From: an uncultured Pseudomonadota bacterium
GTDB lineage: Bacteria > Myxococcota_A > UBA796 > GCA-2862545
Assembly: GCA_913061235.1 (NCBI GenBank)
Contig: CAJXTB010000007.1
Location: forward strand, 186,001 to 250,000
Reading direction: 5' to 3'
Length of the DNA stretch: 64,000 bases
The position numbers and the translations under genes were made by a program. Below are positions 34,209-42,349 of this stretch, piece after piece; position 1 is the first letter of the stretch; each line of letters starts with the position of its first letter. The notes beneath the pieces were generated by a model. It was given only the letters and a program-made list of their open reading frames with translations, was not told the origin of the DNA and ran no database searches.

Positions 34209-34775
34209 ATGAGGTCGGAATGGACAGATGATGTCGCGCGCCACTACGCCGAAACCTACGGCGAACATGCGTCGCACCCGATTGCAGTGGGCCTCGCAGA
34301 AGCCCTGCCAGACGATGTCGTTGTGGACGTCGGCTGCGGCACAGGCTCCGTGCTGCGCTTGTTGTCGAAGACCGTGACCACCGGACGTTTGGTCGGTGTG
34401 GACCCGTCGCCTGAGATGATTCGCCAGGCTGTCGCGCGCTCCGTCGGTCATCCCGCACAGGACCGCTTAGAATTTTTGGAGGGTGCGGCCAACGCTCTTC
34501 CTGTAGCGGACCACTCGGTCACGCTGTTCTTGGCCGTCCATACCGTGCATCACTGGGATGATGTGGGGGAGGGCTTGGATGAGCTTCGCCGTGTCGTGGC
34601 TCCAGGCGGGCGCTTGCTCGTCTGTTTCGAAGAGAAGTACGGCAGCTTCTCGGCGGATCTCTTTGCAGCAATGCTCTCCGATATGGGCTTTGTAGACATA
34701 GATGTTGGCGTGTACACGGTCGAAGAAGACGAGGAACTCCAGGTCATTCGCGCCCGCCGACGGGAATTGCCCTAG
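34209..34775 (+). CDS. Class I SAM-dependent methyltransferase
   Basis: This 188-residue protein has VVDVGCGTGSVLRLL, VGVDPSPEMIRQAV and 'FLEGAANALPVADHSVTLFL', then LRRVVAPGGRLLVCFE, the standard SAM methyltransferase order. The ATG at 34209 has GGAGG 5 bases upstream; a nearby ATG at 34194 is less likely. It is divergent from the RavA operon and precedes the subtilase gene by 29 bases. Substrate unknown. Confidence 0.82.
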   Translation: MRSEWTDDVARHYAETYGEHASHPIAVGLAEALPDDVVVDVGCGTGSVLRLLSKTVTTGRLVGVDPSPEMIRQAVARSVGHPAQDRLEFLEGAANALPVADHSVTLFLAVHTVHHWDDVGEGLDELRRVVAPGGRLLVCFEEKYGSFSADLFAAMLSDMGFVDIDVGVYTVEEDEELQVIRARRRELP

Positions 34776-34804
34776 AGCCGGCTGGGGCCGGGGTACAGTG
34801 CCGC

Positions 34805-36811
34805 ATGATCTGGCTTGTCACCGCACTGTTCGCTGCTGCTTCTCCGCCCAATGACGTTGACCTCGCGTTGGAGGGCCGGCGGGTTGTCGTGGTCGAACCC
34901 GGGACAGCACAAGACGTGGCCAAGCTGCTGCGTCTGGTGCCTGGGGTTGAGGTCTTGTTGACTGTCGACCCTCTCATCGAGATTCGTGCAGACGACGGTG
35001 TTGTGCCGTTGTTGCGCACGGCCCCGGCGGTTGTCGACGTTCGACCTTCCATGGCGCTGCAAGCCGCCACCGATGATTCGCAGGGACCCGCGCACATTGG
35101 TGCGGATGCGTGGCTCGACCTTGGCCTGACCGGCGAGGGCGTCACAGTCGCTATTGTGGATGTTGGCTTTCAGAACTGGGATCTGCTGGTGGCGGAGGGG
35201 GAACTACCCGCAGATGCGGTCATTATGAGGGGAACCTCCGAGTGTATGGGCAGTGACCGTCATGGCTCGGCGGTGGCTGAGGTCATCTATGAGATGGCGC
35301 CCAACGCTACTTTCTTGCTGTACTGTGCCCAGACAGACCCCCAGTTCTTGGCCTCCATTCAACAGATTCGGGAAGACGGCGCAGACGTGGTCAACGCCTC
35401 TGTTGGACTGCCCAATGCCTGGGCAGATGACGGGTCGAGTCGGTGGACGTCTGCCATTGAAGACTCGATGGCCGACGGTACGGTGTGGACGGTCGCTGTT
35501 GGAAACTCGCTGAAGAAGTGGTGGAGCGGCGTTGCCACAGACGTAGACGGCGACGGTATTCTGGAGATGGACGGGCTTGAGGATCTGCCCGTTGGCTCTG
35601 CCGGTGGCACGACGCTTCTTCGCATTCGATGGGACGAACCCTTTACCGGTGCAAGCGAAAACGTCGATGCGGCTGTGATGGTCGACGGAGAGCTGTGCGC
35701 GACGTCCGAGCGCGTACAAGACGGAACCATCACCCCGTGGGAACAGGTGGTATGTCGAGGAACGCCCGGCGCCTCCACCCTCCAGTTGAGCTCTGTGAGT
35801 GCAGGCGCAGGCGTCGGAAGGCGCTTTTGGGTGTGGTCCAACTACAACATGCCCGCAGCCACCCAACGCACGGCCGGCAGCCTGAACATTCCAGCGGACA
35901 TGCGTGACGGATTGGCGGTAGGCTCAATCATTGTCAACACCACCAACCTTCCGCAGTCCCGCTCCGAAGGTCCCACCCAAGACGGGCGAATAAAGCCAGA
36001 TCTGCTCGCACCCACCAACGTCATTAGTGGCACCTACGGCTTCTTCGGGGGCACGAGTGCCGCCGCACCCCATGTCGCGGGTGTTGCCACGTTGATGGTG
36101 GAAGACACCGCGCACCTATGGAATCCGGTCGAGATTCGTGAGTGGATGCTCGACAACACCTTGGACTTGGGACCTGTGGGGCCAGACAATCAGTACGGCT
36201 ACGGCCTGCTGATGTTGGACGGCCTGCCCTCGGATGACATCGATGTAGACACGGACACTGACGTCGATACGGACACTGACGTCGATACGGACACGGACAG
36301 TGACACCGACGTCGACACAGAGCCGGACAGTGACACCGACGTCGATACCGAGCCGGACAGTGACACTGACGTGGACACCGACACCGACACCGACACCGAT
36401 ACCGAGCCGGACAGTGACCCCGACACTGACGTCGACACGGATAGCGACGTCGATACGGAGCCGGATAGCGACGCTGATACGGAGCCAGACAGCGATACGG
36501 GGCCGGACAGCGACACGAATGGCGACGCCGATACCGAACCGGACAGCGACACAGAGCTAGGCACTGACGTCGACACCGACGATGACCCCGGTACCGAGGC
36601 GGACTCCGACACCGAGCCGGACGTTGACACGTCACCGGACACGGACACCGAACCGGGCCCTGGAACTGACGTGGACAGTGACGCAGACTCAGACGTCGCT
36701 ACAAATCCAGATGGATGCAACTGCTCGACAACACCCACCACATTCGGGTGGCTTCCGTTGCTCTTGATTGGCGGGTTGCTCGCAACCCGGCGTCATTCTA
36801 CAGTTGGGTGA
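34805..36811 (+). CDS. Subtilisin-like (S8) protease with Asp-Thr repeat tail and C-terminal anchor
   Basis: This 668-residue exported protein has a signal peptide, an S8 domain with Asp119 (VAIVDVGF), His153 (SDRHGSAVAEV) and Ser418 (GGTSAAAPHVAG), and a calcium-type loop DVDGDGILEMDG. From about 477 to 634 it is almost only Asp, Thr, Ser, Glu, Pro and Val in DTDTDVDTD-type repeats, which should be an extended, charged, calcium-binding spacer. It ends CNCSTTP, a hydrophobic stretch and TRRH, a MYXO-CTERM-like anchor, so the protease would stand off from the cell surface. The 3' end overlaps the convergent gene at 36798 by 14 bases. Confidence 0.85.
   Translation: MIWLVTALFAAASPPNDVDLALEGRRVVVVEPGTAQDVAKLLRLVPGVEVLLTVDPLIEIRADDGVVPLLRTAPAVVDVRPSMALQAATDDSQGPAHIGADAWLDLGLTGEGVTVAIVDVGFQNWDLLVAEGELPADAVIMRGTSECMGSDRHGSAVAEVIYEMAPNATFLLYCAQTDPQFLASIQQIREDGADVVNASVGLPNAWADDGSSRWTSAIEDSMADGTVWTVAVGNSLKKWWSGVATDVDGDGILEMDGLEDLPVGSAGGTTLLRIRWDEPFTGASENVDAAVMVDGELCATSERVQDGTITPWEQVVCRGTPGASTLQLSSVSAGAGVGRRFWVWSNYNMPAATQRTAGSLNIPADMRDGLAVGSIIVNTTNLPQSRSEGPTQDGRIKPDLLAPTNVISGTYGFFGGTSAAAPHVAGVATLMVEDTAHLWNPVEIREWMLDNTLDLGPVGPDNQYGYGLLMLDGLPSDDIDVDTDTDVDTDTDVDTDTDSDTDVDTEPDSDTDVDTEPDSDTDVDTDTDTDTDTEPDSDPDTDVDTDSDVDTEPDSDADTEPDSDTGPDSDTNGDADTEPDSDTELGTDVDTDDDPGTEADSDTEPDVDTSPDTDTEPGPGTDVDSDADSDVATNPDGCNCSTTPTTFGWLPLLLIGGLLATRRHSTVG
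36235..36705 (+). repeat. Asp-Thr coding repeat tract in the subtilase gene
   Basis: About 470 bases of short, imperfect repeats of GACAC/GACGT/GATAC units, with larger repeating blocks such as 'gagccggacagtgac' copied several times. The tract codes for the acidic spacer. Repeats of this type can change length by slippage or recombination. The long minus-strand frame across it (Ser/Val-rich) is a mirror product, not a gene. Confidence 0.8.
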
Positions 36812-37214
36812 CGACGGACCGAGGCAATGGCCACGAGCTGTATGCCGTGGTTGAGTCTGGCTTAGGGAAGAACCAGGCCCAGTCATCAAATGGCCGGCTG
36901 ACCATCACTGTGAGGGTTGCCCGCTCACGATTCTCGAAGACGCTGACTACGACGTGGGTTGTATCGGTGCTCTGGTCCTCCCCAAGGACAGCAAGCGCGG
37001 CTTCGCGAGCCAACTCTTCCCGGTCGCCACCGGGCTGAGCCATCACTATGCTCCGAGCACCAGCCCACGCCGCAGCAGATGTCGCCTCACCTTGGTCGAT
37101 GAACCGAATGTAGTCCGCTGCGCCGATGCCGATGAAGACGGTGGCTAACGCAGCGCCCCCCATCAAGATGCGTGAGAGAAGAGTACTGGAATCGGCGGTC
37201 GGTCGGTTGGACAT
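36798..37214 (-). CDS. TadE-like small membrane protein
   Basis: This 138-residue protein has one membrane segment (about 17-35), then 'YIRFIDQGEATSAAAWAGARSIVMAQ', which resembles the start of TadE/TadG pseudopilin-type proteins, where the N-terminal helix is exported and the small domain faces the periplasm. The rest is beta-rich (DTTHVVVSVFENRERATLTVMVSR). No other tad genes are near, so the family call is tentative. Minus-strand sequence just before the ATG has TTGCGA and TATACT 16 bases apart, a possible promoter. Confidence 0.5.
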   Translation of the reverse strand: MSNRPTADSSTLLSRILMGGAALATVFIGIGAADYIRFIDQGEATSAAAWAGARSIVMAQPGGDREELAREAALAVLGEDQSTDTTHVVVSVFENRERATLTVMVSRPFDDWAWFFPKPDSTTAYSSWPLPRSVVTQL

Positions 37215-37221
37215 GAATACA

Positions 37222-37254
37222 GTATAGCAGAAGTTTTCCCGTTCGCAAAAAAAT
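37222..37254 (-). promoter_or_regulatory. Possible sigma-70 promoter for the TadE-like gene
   Basis: On the minus strand TTGCGA and TATACT are separated by 16 bases, with TATACT ending about 8 bases before the ATG at 37214. The match is 4 of 6 and 5 of 6 to the consensus. The short distance to the start would give an almost leaderless mRNA. Confidence 0.3.
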
Positions 37255-37324
37255 TTTCGACATCAACTACGAAACGCTGGTTTCCTGGCGATCCGGGTGC
37301 GGAAAGGGTAATCGTGCCGGCTTT

Positions 37325-37344
37325 CCGGACCCACAGGGGTCCGG
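37325..37344 (+). promoter_or_regulatory. Perfect 8-bp hairpin in the 5' region of the giant surface gene
   Basis: CCGGACCC, a 4-base ACAG loop and GGGTCCGG form a perfect GC-rich stem 20 bases before the ATG at 37364, just ahead of the GGAAGG ribosome site. It has no U run, so a terminator is less likely than a stabiliser or a translation-control element. Confidence 0.45.
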
Positions 37345-37363
37345 GTCCCTTTGGAAGGTGTTT

Positions 37364-40300
37364 ATGTTGCGAACTCCCCTTGTTATTTGTGCCGCTTTGT
37401 CGCTATCTTTTCTGGCGAACACAGCATCTGCGCAGTCCCTAGAGCTGGTTGACCAACGGGTCTTGAACGGCACGGTCATCATGACTGGCAACACGCTCGG
37501 GCTCTCCGGTGACATCAATGACGTACTGAATGTCAGCCCAACCTTTGACCAATTGTTTGACCGTCCCGGTCCTTACCATTCGGTCAATGCTTTCATGGCG
37601 GACTATACGCCAGTACGCACTGCTCCAGGCTGGGGCCCCTTCACCACGAGTCAGTGGGCGCAGAACTTCTCATGGTCGGAGTTGGACCTCGAGGGTGGCC
37701 GTGCGGTCAAGATGTACCTGATGTGGTCGGGAAGCTGTATTAACGAGGCTGATCCTCGCATTACGTCGGATGATGAGAACGTCAGCGCGTTCATTGAAGA
37801 CGCTGTTAGTTTCACATTCCCGTCCGGTAGTGGTACCAGTTCGGTATTCGTCTCACCAGACTCGGTGGAAGACCACTGCGGCGACTCCCCAGACGGCTAC
37901 TTGGCCTTCGCAGACGTCACAGACGTCGTTGCCGAGTGGGAAAGCGGCATGTACGGCGTAGGCTCAGTGCCTGCTACGCAGAACCTCGGCCCGGTCAGCT
38001 TCGCCGGCTGGACGCTCATCGCAGTGGTGGATGACCCCGATACGTTCTCGGAACCCAGCCAAATCTCCATCTACAAGGGATGGACCCCCACCAACAACGT
38101 CGACTCTGGCTTGGTGACCGAGGTCGAGGGCTTCTGCTACCCAGACGCTGGTGTGCTTCAGTCGGGCCGATTGCTTGCGTCTAGTGCCGAAGGAGACGCC
38201 ATTATCTTCGGTGACTCGCTCCGATTCGGTCGCAGCAGCACGCTAGATGCTGACGACAATATGTCCGGTGTTGGCAACCATCCGCGCAACTTCTTTGGAA
38301 GCCAGCTCAACGACATCAATGGCCTCATCATTGATGGCGAGGTCAACGGAACCTACCCCGACCACAACCCTTGGTTGTCGACGGACTGCTTCTTGGAAGA
38401 CAACTTTGACGACGTCAACGACGGCATTGACCCGGACTGCCTGAAGGTAGGCGCACGGCAGGGATGGGACGTCACCAATATCCCCATCAATGACTCGACT
38501 TGGAATCCGAACGTGCTGCTTGGCGGTGACGAATCGGCCTTCATCCAGCCGGTCACCACAGGTGATGCCTACCGGATTCTATCCGTTGGTCTTGCGCTTC
38601 CAAGCGTGAGTGCGTCCGTCTCGTTGGACAGTAGCTTCAACTATGACGACACCGTCACCATCAATCCAGGCCGCGGCGACTTCGATACCGCTACCTTTAC
38701 CGTGCCGCTCACCAACACTGGTGTAGTCACTGCGACGAACCTTGAGTTCGAACATGACTTCCCAGGGAACGTCTCCCGAGTGGTCAGCTTTTCGACTCGC
38801 CTGAACAATGGCTCGACCAACTCTCAGAGTGTGTCACTGTCTGCGCTTGGGAACGGCGTAAGTCTGCCGAGCTTGTCACCCGGCGATACCGTTACCGTCA
38901 CGTATGTTGTTGAAGTAGACGATACCGAGCCATCCGTCATTGATACCCGCTTCCAGTGGCGCTACCGCTGGGCGGCCTGCGGTGACACCACATTGAGCGG
39001 AGACGTCGACTCGCCATCGGTACCCATTGACGTCGACTCCTGCATTGATGCCGACCTCGACGGCCTGTGTGCAGACGAAGAAGATGACCTCGGAACCTCC
39101 GACAACGACCGCGATAGCGACGATGACGGAATCTCGGACCGCGCCGAAGTCGACACCACCAATACCGACCCGGCAAACCCGGACACGGACGGCGACGGTA
39201 TCCAAGACGGTACCGAGACTGGTGTTCGGACCTCTGATGTGACGTCGGACACCGACCTCGGCGTGTTCGTGCCAGACGCTGACGTGAACACCACCACCAA
39301 CCCCAACGTCCCGGACACGGATGTTGGCGGAACACGTGACGGCATTGAGGACTCCAACCGCAACGGGCGTATCGACCCTGGTGAGTGCGACCCGAACAAC
39401 CCACTGGACGACGCGACCTGCACAGACGCAGACAACGACGGCCTGTCAGACGACGCCGAAGCCGACTTGGGTACCGACCCGAACGACGATGACTCGGACG
39501 ATGATGGCTTGCTTGACGGCTGGGAAGTTGCCAACGGTACCGATCCACTGGACGCAGACACAGACAATGACGGCATCCCAGACGGTGCGGAAGTTGGCCT
39601 GACCACTCCACAGGGTTCGGACACCGACATGGGCGACTTTGTCGCAGACTCCGACCCGTCCACCACGACCAATCCGCGCAACGATGACACGGACGAAGAT
39701 GGTCTGGAAGACGGCGAAGAAGACGCCGACCGCGATGGTCGTCAGGACCAAGGCGAGACAGACGCGAACGACGATGACACCGACAACGACGGCATCATCG
39801 ACGGTAACGAGGCTGCTTTCGGCGCCGACCCCCTCAACCGCGACACCGACAGCGATGGCATTGATGATGGCATTGAAGTCGGTCTGACCGAGCCCCAGGG
39901 CGACGACACCGCACCGGGTAGCTTCGTGGCAGACGCCGACCCGTCCACGACCACGGACCCCAACGACATTGACACCGATGACGGCACCGTTGCCGACGGC
40001 GTGGAAGATGCGAACCAGAACGGTCGTATCGACCCCTTCGAGACCGACCCGAACGACGCCAGCGACGACTTGGCGAACGACCCAGACTGTGACCAAGACG
40101 GTCTGACGGACGCGGAAGAAGAAGCGGCTGGAACCGACCCGTGCGACCCCGACACCGACGGCGACGGCATCCCTGACCCGATCGATGGTCTCAACGACAG
40201 CGACGGTGACGGCCTCATCGACGCCCTAGACACCGACAGCGACAACGACGGCATGCCAGACGGCAGCGAAGACCGCAACGGAAACGGAACGGTTGACCCA

Positions 40301-42346
40301 GGTGAGACCGACCCAGACGTCGCAGACTTCGCGACCGGTGGTGCTTGCTCTAGCGTTCCTAGCGGAACTCCCGTCGGCTTCGGTCTCATCCTCCTCGCTC
40401 TTGCGGGGGTACGCCGACGGCGGAATGCGAGCTTTCTAGTCGCTGCGGTTAGCGCCACAGCGGTGGTTGGAAGCTCGACAGCGTCAGCACAAGACGACAC
40501 CGGCCCACGTATTGATGTTCAACGCTTCGACCCCATCCCGCAGCCAGACGGCTTCGTGCGCATCATGGAGCCGAACCTGTACGGTGCTGGCACCTGGAAC
40601 TTCGGGTTGGCAGCAAACTACGGTCTGCGTCCCTTCCAGTTGAGTGATCAGAACGGCAAGCGAACCCAAGGTATCGTTGACCACATGGTCGGCGCTGACC
40701 TTCAGGCGAGCATCGTTCCCGCCCGCGGACTGCAGCTCGGTGTGAACGTGCCCTTCCTTCAGTGGCAGGGGGGTCCCGCCGCAGACGAAGGCTTCGGCGA
40801 AGCGCTTGGCGGCTCTGGCGAGTCCATCGGCTTCGGTGACATCTCGGTGTATGGCCAGCTGGCCGTCCTGAACCAAGACTCCCACGGCATTGGCGTCATC
40901 CTAGCGCCGCGTGCGGTCATTCCTTCGGGAGCCAGCGGGCAGTTCATTGGAATCGATACCTTCGGACTCGGTGGCATGGCCTCGATTGGTCGTCATCTCG
41001 GTGACCAGGGCGCACGCTTTGCCCTCAACGTCGACTATCAGGTCAACCTGTCCAGTAGCTCCATCCTCAACCTGCACCCGGACGATGAGCTGGGTGTCGG
41101 ACTGGGTGTTGGACTGCCCCTCGGCAAGAGTGGGTGGACCTTTGATGTCGAGCTCACTGGCCGCACCAGCGTCAGCCCCTTCCTCTTCGAAGAAGTCGGC
41201 GCCCGCATGTTCAGTGGTCGTCACTCACCGCTAGAGCTCAACTTCGGCATCCGCCCGCGTAGCAATGGCCTGGTCAAGGTCAATGCCGGTGGCGGTCCTG
41301 GCTTGTCGCCTGGATTCGGTACCCCGGTGGTTCGTGGCTACGGCTTGGTTCGCGTCAGCAACGCTCGCAACGACATCGACACCGATGGTGACGGCCTCTT
41401 CGATAGTGTAGATGCCTGCCCTGAAGAGCCGGAAGACTTTGACGGTTGGGAAGACGAAGACGGCTGTCCCGACCTTGATAATGACGGCGACGGCATCCAA
41501 GACGTAGATGACCGCTGTCCGATGGTCAAGGAAGACCCTGATGGATTCGAAGACCTAGACGGTTGCCCAGACGACGACAACGATGCCGACGGTATCTTCG
41601 ATGTCGTGGATGACTGTCCGCTGGTCCCAGAAGTCTTCAACGGCGTAGACGACGAAGACGGCTGCCCCGAAGACGACCAAGACGGAGATGGCATCTACGA
41701 CGTCATTGATCAGTGCCCGACCAACCCTGAAGACTTCGATAACTTCGAAGACGAAGACGGCTGTCCGGACACCGACAATGACCAAGACGGCTTCCTAGAC
41801 GTCAACGACATCTGCCCGGACATGCCGGAAGACTTTGACGGATGGGAAGACACAGACGGCTGCCCAGACGAAGACAACGACAACGACGGCTTCCTAGACG
41901 TGGATGACACGTGTCCGAATGAGCCGGAGACCGTTAACGAATTCGAAGATGACGACGGTTGCCCCGACACCCTGCTGGCCCAAATTGTGGGAACCCAGAT
42001 CATCATTCTGGACAAGGTGTACTTCGACACCAACCGCTCCACCATCAAGCCAATCAGCTTCGAGATTCTGGACGCGGTCCACAGTGTGCTCGACAGTCAC
42101 CTCGAGGTTGCGTTGGTCGAAATCCAAGGTCACACCGATAGTGACGGCGGAGAGCAGTACAACCTGGACCTGTCCCAGCGTCGGGCTGATGCAGTACGCG
42201 AGTACCTCATCCAGCACGGTATCGACAGCTCCAGGCTTATCTCGCGTGGATTCGGTGAGGGCATGCCCATTGAGCCGAACACCACCCGAGAAGGCAAGGC
42301 TGCCAACCGTCGTGTAGAGTTCCACATCCTCGGACAGCCGGAGTAG
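37364..42346 (+). CDS. Giant surface protein: anchor-type module fused in frame to a barrel/OmpA protein
   Basis: This 1660-residue protein has a signal peptide (ends ASAQ, about 24), an N-terminal beta region, a DUF11-like repeat (about 445-540), and a block of thrombospondin type 3 Asp repeats (about 560-985). Then come GGACSSV with Cys995, a hydrophobic segment, RRRRN, a second hydrophobic segment and TASA|Q (predicted cut after residue 1042). This is a MYXO-CTERM-like anchor followed at once by a signal-peptide-like segment. Residues about 1045-1335 look like an outer-membrane barrel, then a second Asp-repeat block, then an OmpA peptidoglycan-binding domain (about 1546-1655; DLSQRRADAVREYL). 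No stop codon separates the halves. The start ATG has GGAAGG; GTG 37358 is the alternative. Confidence 0.8.
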   Translation: MLRTPLVICAALSLSFLANTASAQSLELVDQRVLNGTVIMTGNTLGLSGDINDVLNVSPTFDQLFDRPGPYHSVNAFMADYTPVRTAPGWGPFTTSQWAQNFSWSELDLEGGRAVKMYLMWSGSCINEADPRITSDDENVSAFIEDAVSFTFPSGSGTSSVFVSPDSVEDHCGDSPDGYLAFADVTDVVAEWESGMYGVGSVPATQNLGPVSFAGWTLIAVVDDPDTFSEPSQISIYKGWTPTNNVDSGLVTEVEGFCYPDAGVLQSGRLLASSAEGDAIIFGDSLRFGRSSTLDADDNMSGVGNHPRNFFGSQLNDINGLIIDGEVNGTYPDHNPWLSTDCFLEDNFDDVNDGIDPDCLKVGARQGWDVTNIPINDSTWNPNVLLGGDESAFIQPVTTGDAYRILSVGLALPSVSASVSLDSSFNYDDTVTINPGRGDFDTATFTVPLTNTGVVTATNLEFEHDFPGNVSRVVSFSTRLNNGSTNSQSVSLSALGNGVSLPSLSPGDTVTVTYVVEVDDTEPSVIDTRFQWRYRWAACGDTTLSGDVDSPSVPIDVDSCIDADLDGLCADEEDDLGTSDNDRDSDDDGISDRAEVDTTNTDPANPDTDGDGIQDGTETGVRTSDVTSDTDLGVFVPDADVNTTTNPNVPDTDVGGTRDGIEDSNRNGRIDPGECDPNNPLDDATCTDADNDGLSDDAEADLGTDPNDDDSDDDGLLDGWEVANGTDPLDADTDNDGIPDGAEVGLTTPQGSDTDMGDFVADSDPSTTTNPRNDDTDEDGLEDGEEDADRDGRQDQGETDANDDDTDNDGIIDGNEAAFGADPLNRDTDSDGIDDGIEVGLTEPQGDDTAPGSFVADADPSTTTDPNDIDTDDGTVADGVEDANQNGRIDPFETDPNDASDDLANDPDCDQDGLTDAEEEAAGTDPCDPDTDGDGIPDPIDGLNDSDGDGLIDALDTDSDNDGMPDGSEDRNGNGTVDPGETDPDVADFATGGACSSVPSGTPVGFGLILLALAGVRRRRNASFLVAAVSATAVVGSSTASAQDDTGPRIDVQRFDPIPQPDGFVRIMEPNLYGAGTWNFGLAANYGLRPFQLSDQNGKRTQGIVDHMVGADLQASIVPARGLQLGVNVPFLQWQGGPAADEGFGEALGGSGESIGFGDISVYGQLAVLNQDSHGIGVILAPRAVIPSGASGQFIGIDTFGLGGMASIGRHLGDQGARFALNVDYQVNLSSSSILNLHPDDELGVGLGVGLPLGKSGWTFDVELTGRTSVSPFLFEEVGARMFSGRHSPLELNFGIRPRSNGLVKVNAGGGPGLSPGFGTPVVRGYGLVRVSNARNDIDTDGDGLFDSVDACPEEPEDFDGWEDEDGCPDLDNDGDGIQDVDDRCPMVKEDPDGFEDLDGCPDDDNDADGIFDVVDDCPLVPEVFNGVDDEDGCPEDDQDGDGIYDVIDQCPTNPEDFDNFEDEDGCPDTDNDQDGFLDVNDICPDMPEDFDGWEDTDGCPDEDNDNDGFLDVDDTCPNEPETVNEFEDDDGCPDTLLAQIVGTQIIILDKVYFDTNRSTIKPISFEILDAVHSVLDSHLEVALVEIQGHTDSDGGEQYNLDLSQRRADAVREYLIQHGIDSSRLISRGFGEGMPIEPNTTREGKAANRRVEFHILGQPE

Positions 42347-42349
42347 TTG

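Noticed and set aside
36199-36741. A 180-codon minus-strand frame rich in Ser and Val
   Set aside because: It is the mirror of the Asp-Thr repeat of the subtilase gene; it has no start context and its composition comes from the repeat.
39446-40096. Minus-strand frames across the Asp-repeat block of the giant gene
   Set aside because: They are products of the GAC/GTC repeats and have no start site or domain.
40430-40500. Frameshift or sequencing error as the cause of the fused surface protein
   Set aside because: The frame is open on both sides with matching domain sense and shows no shift; a lost stop codon by substitution remains possible and is noted in the finding.
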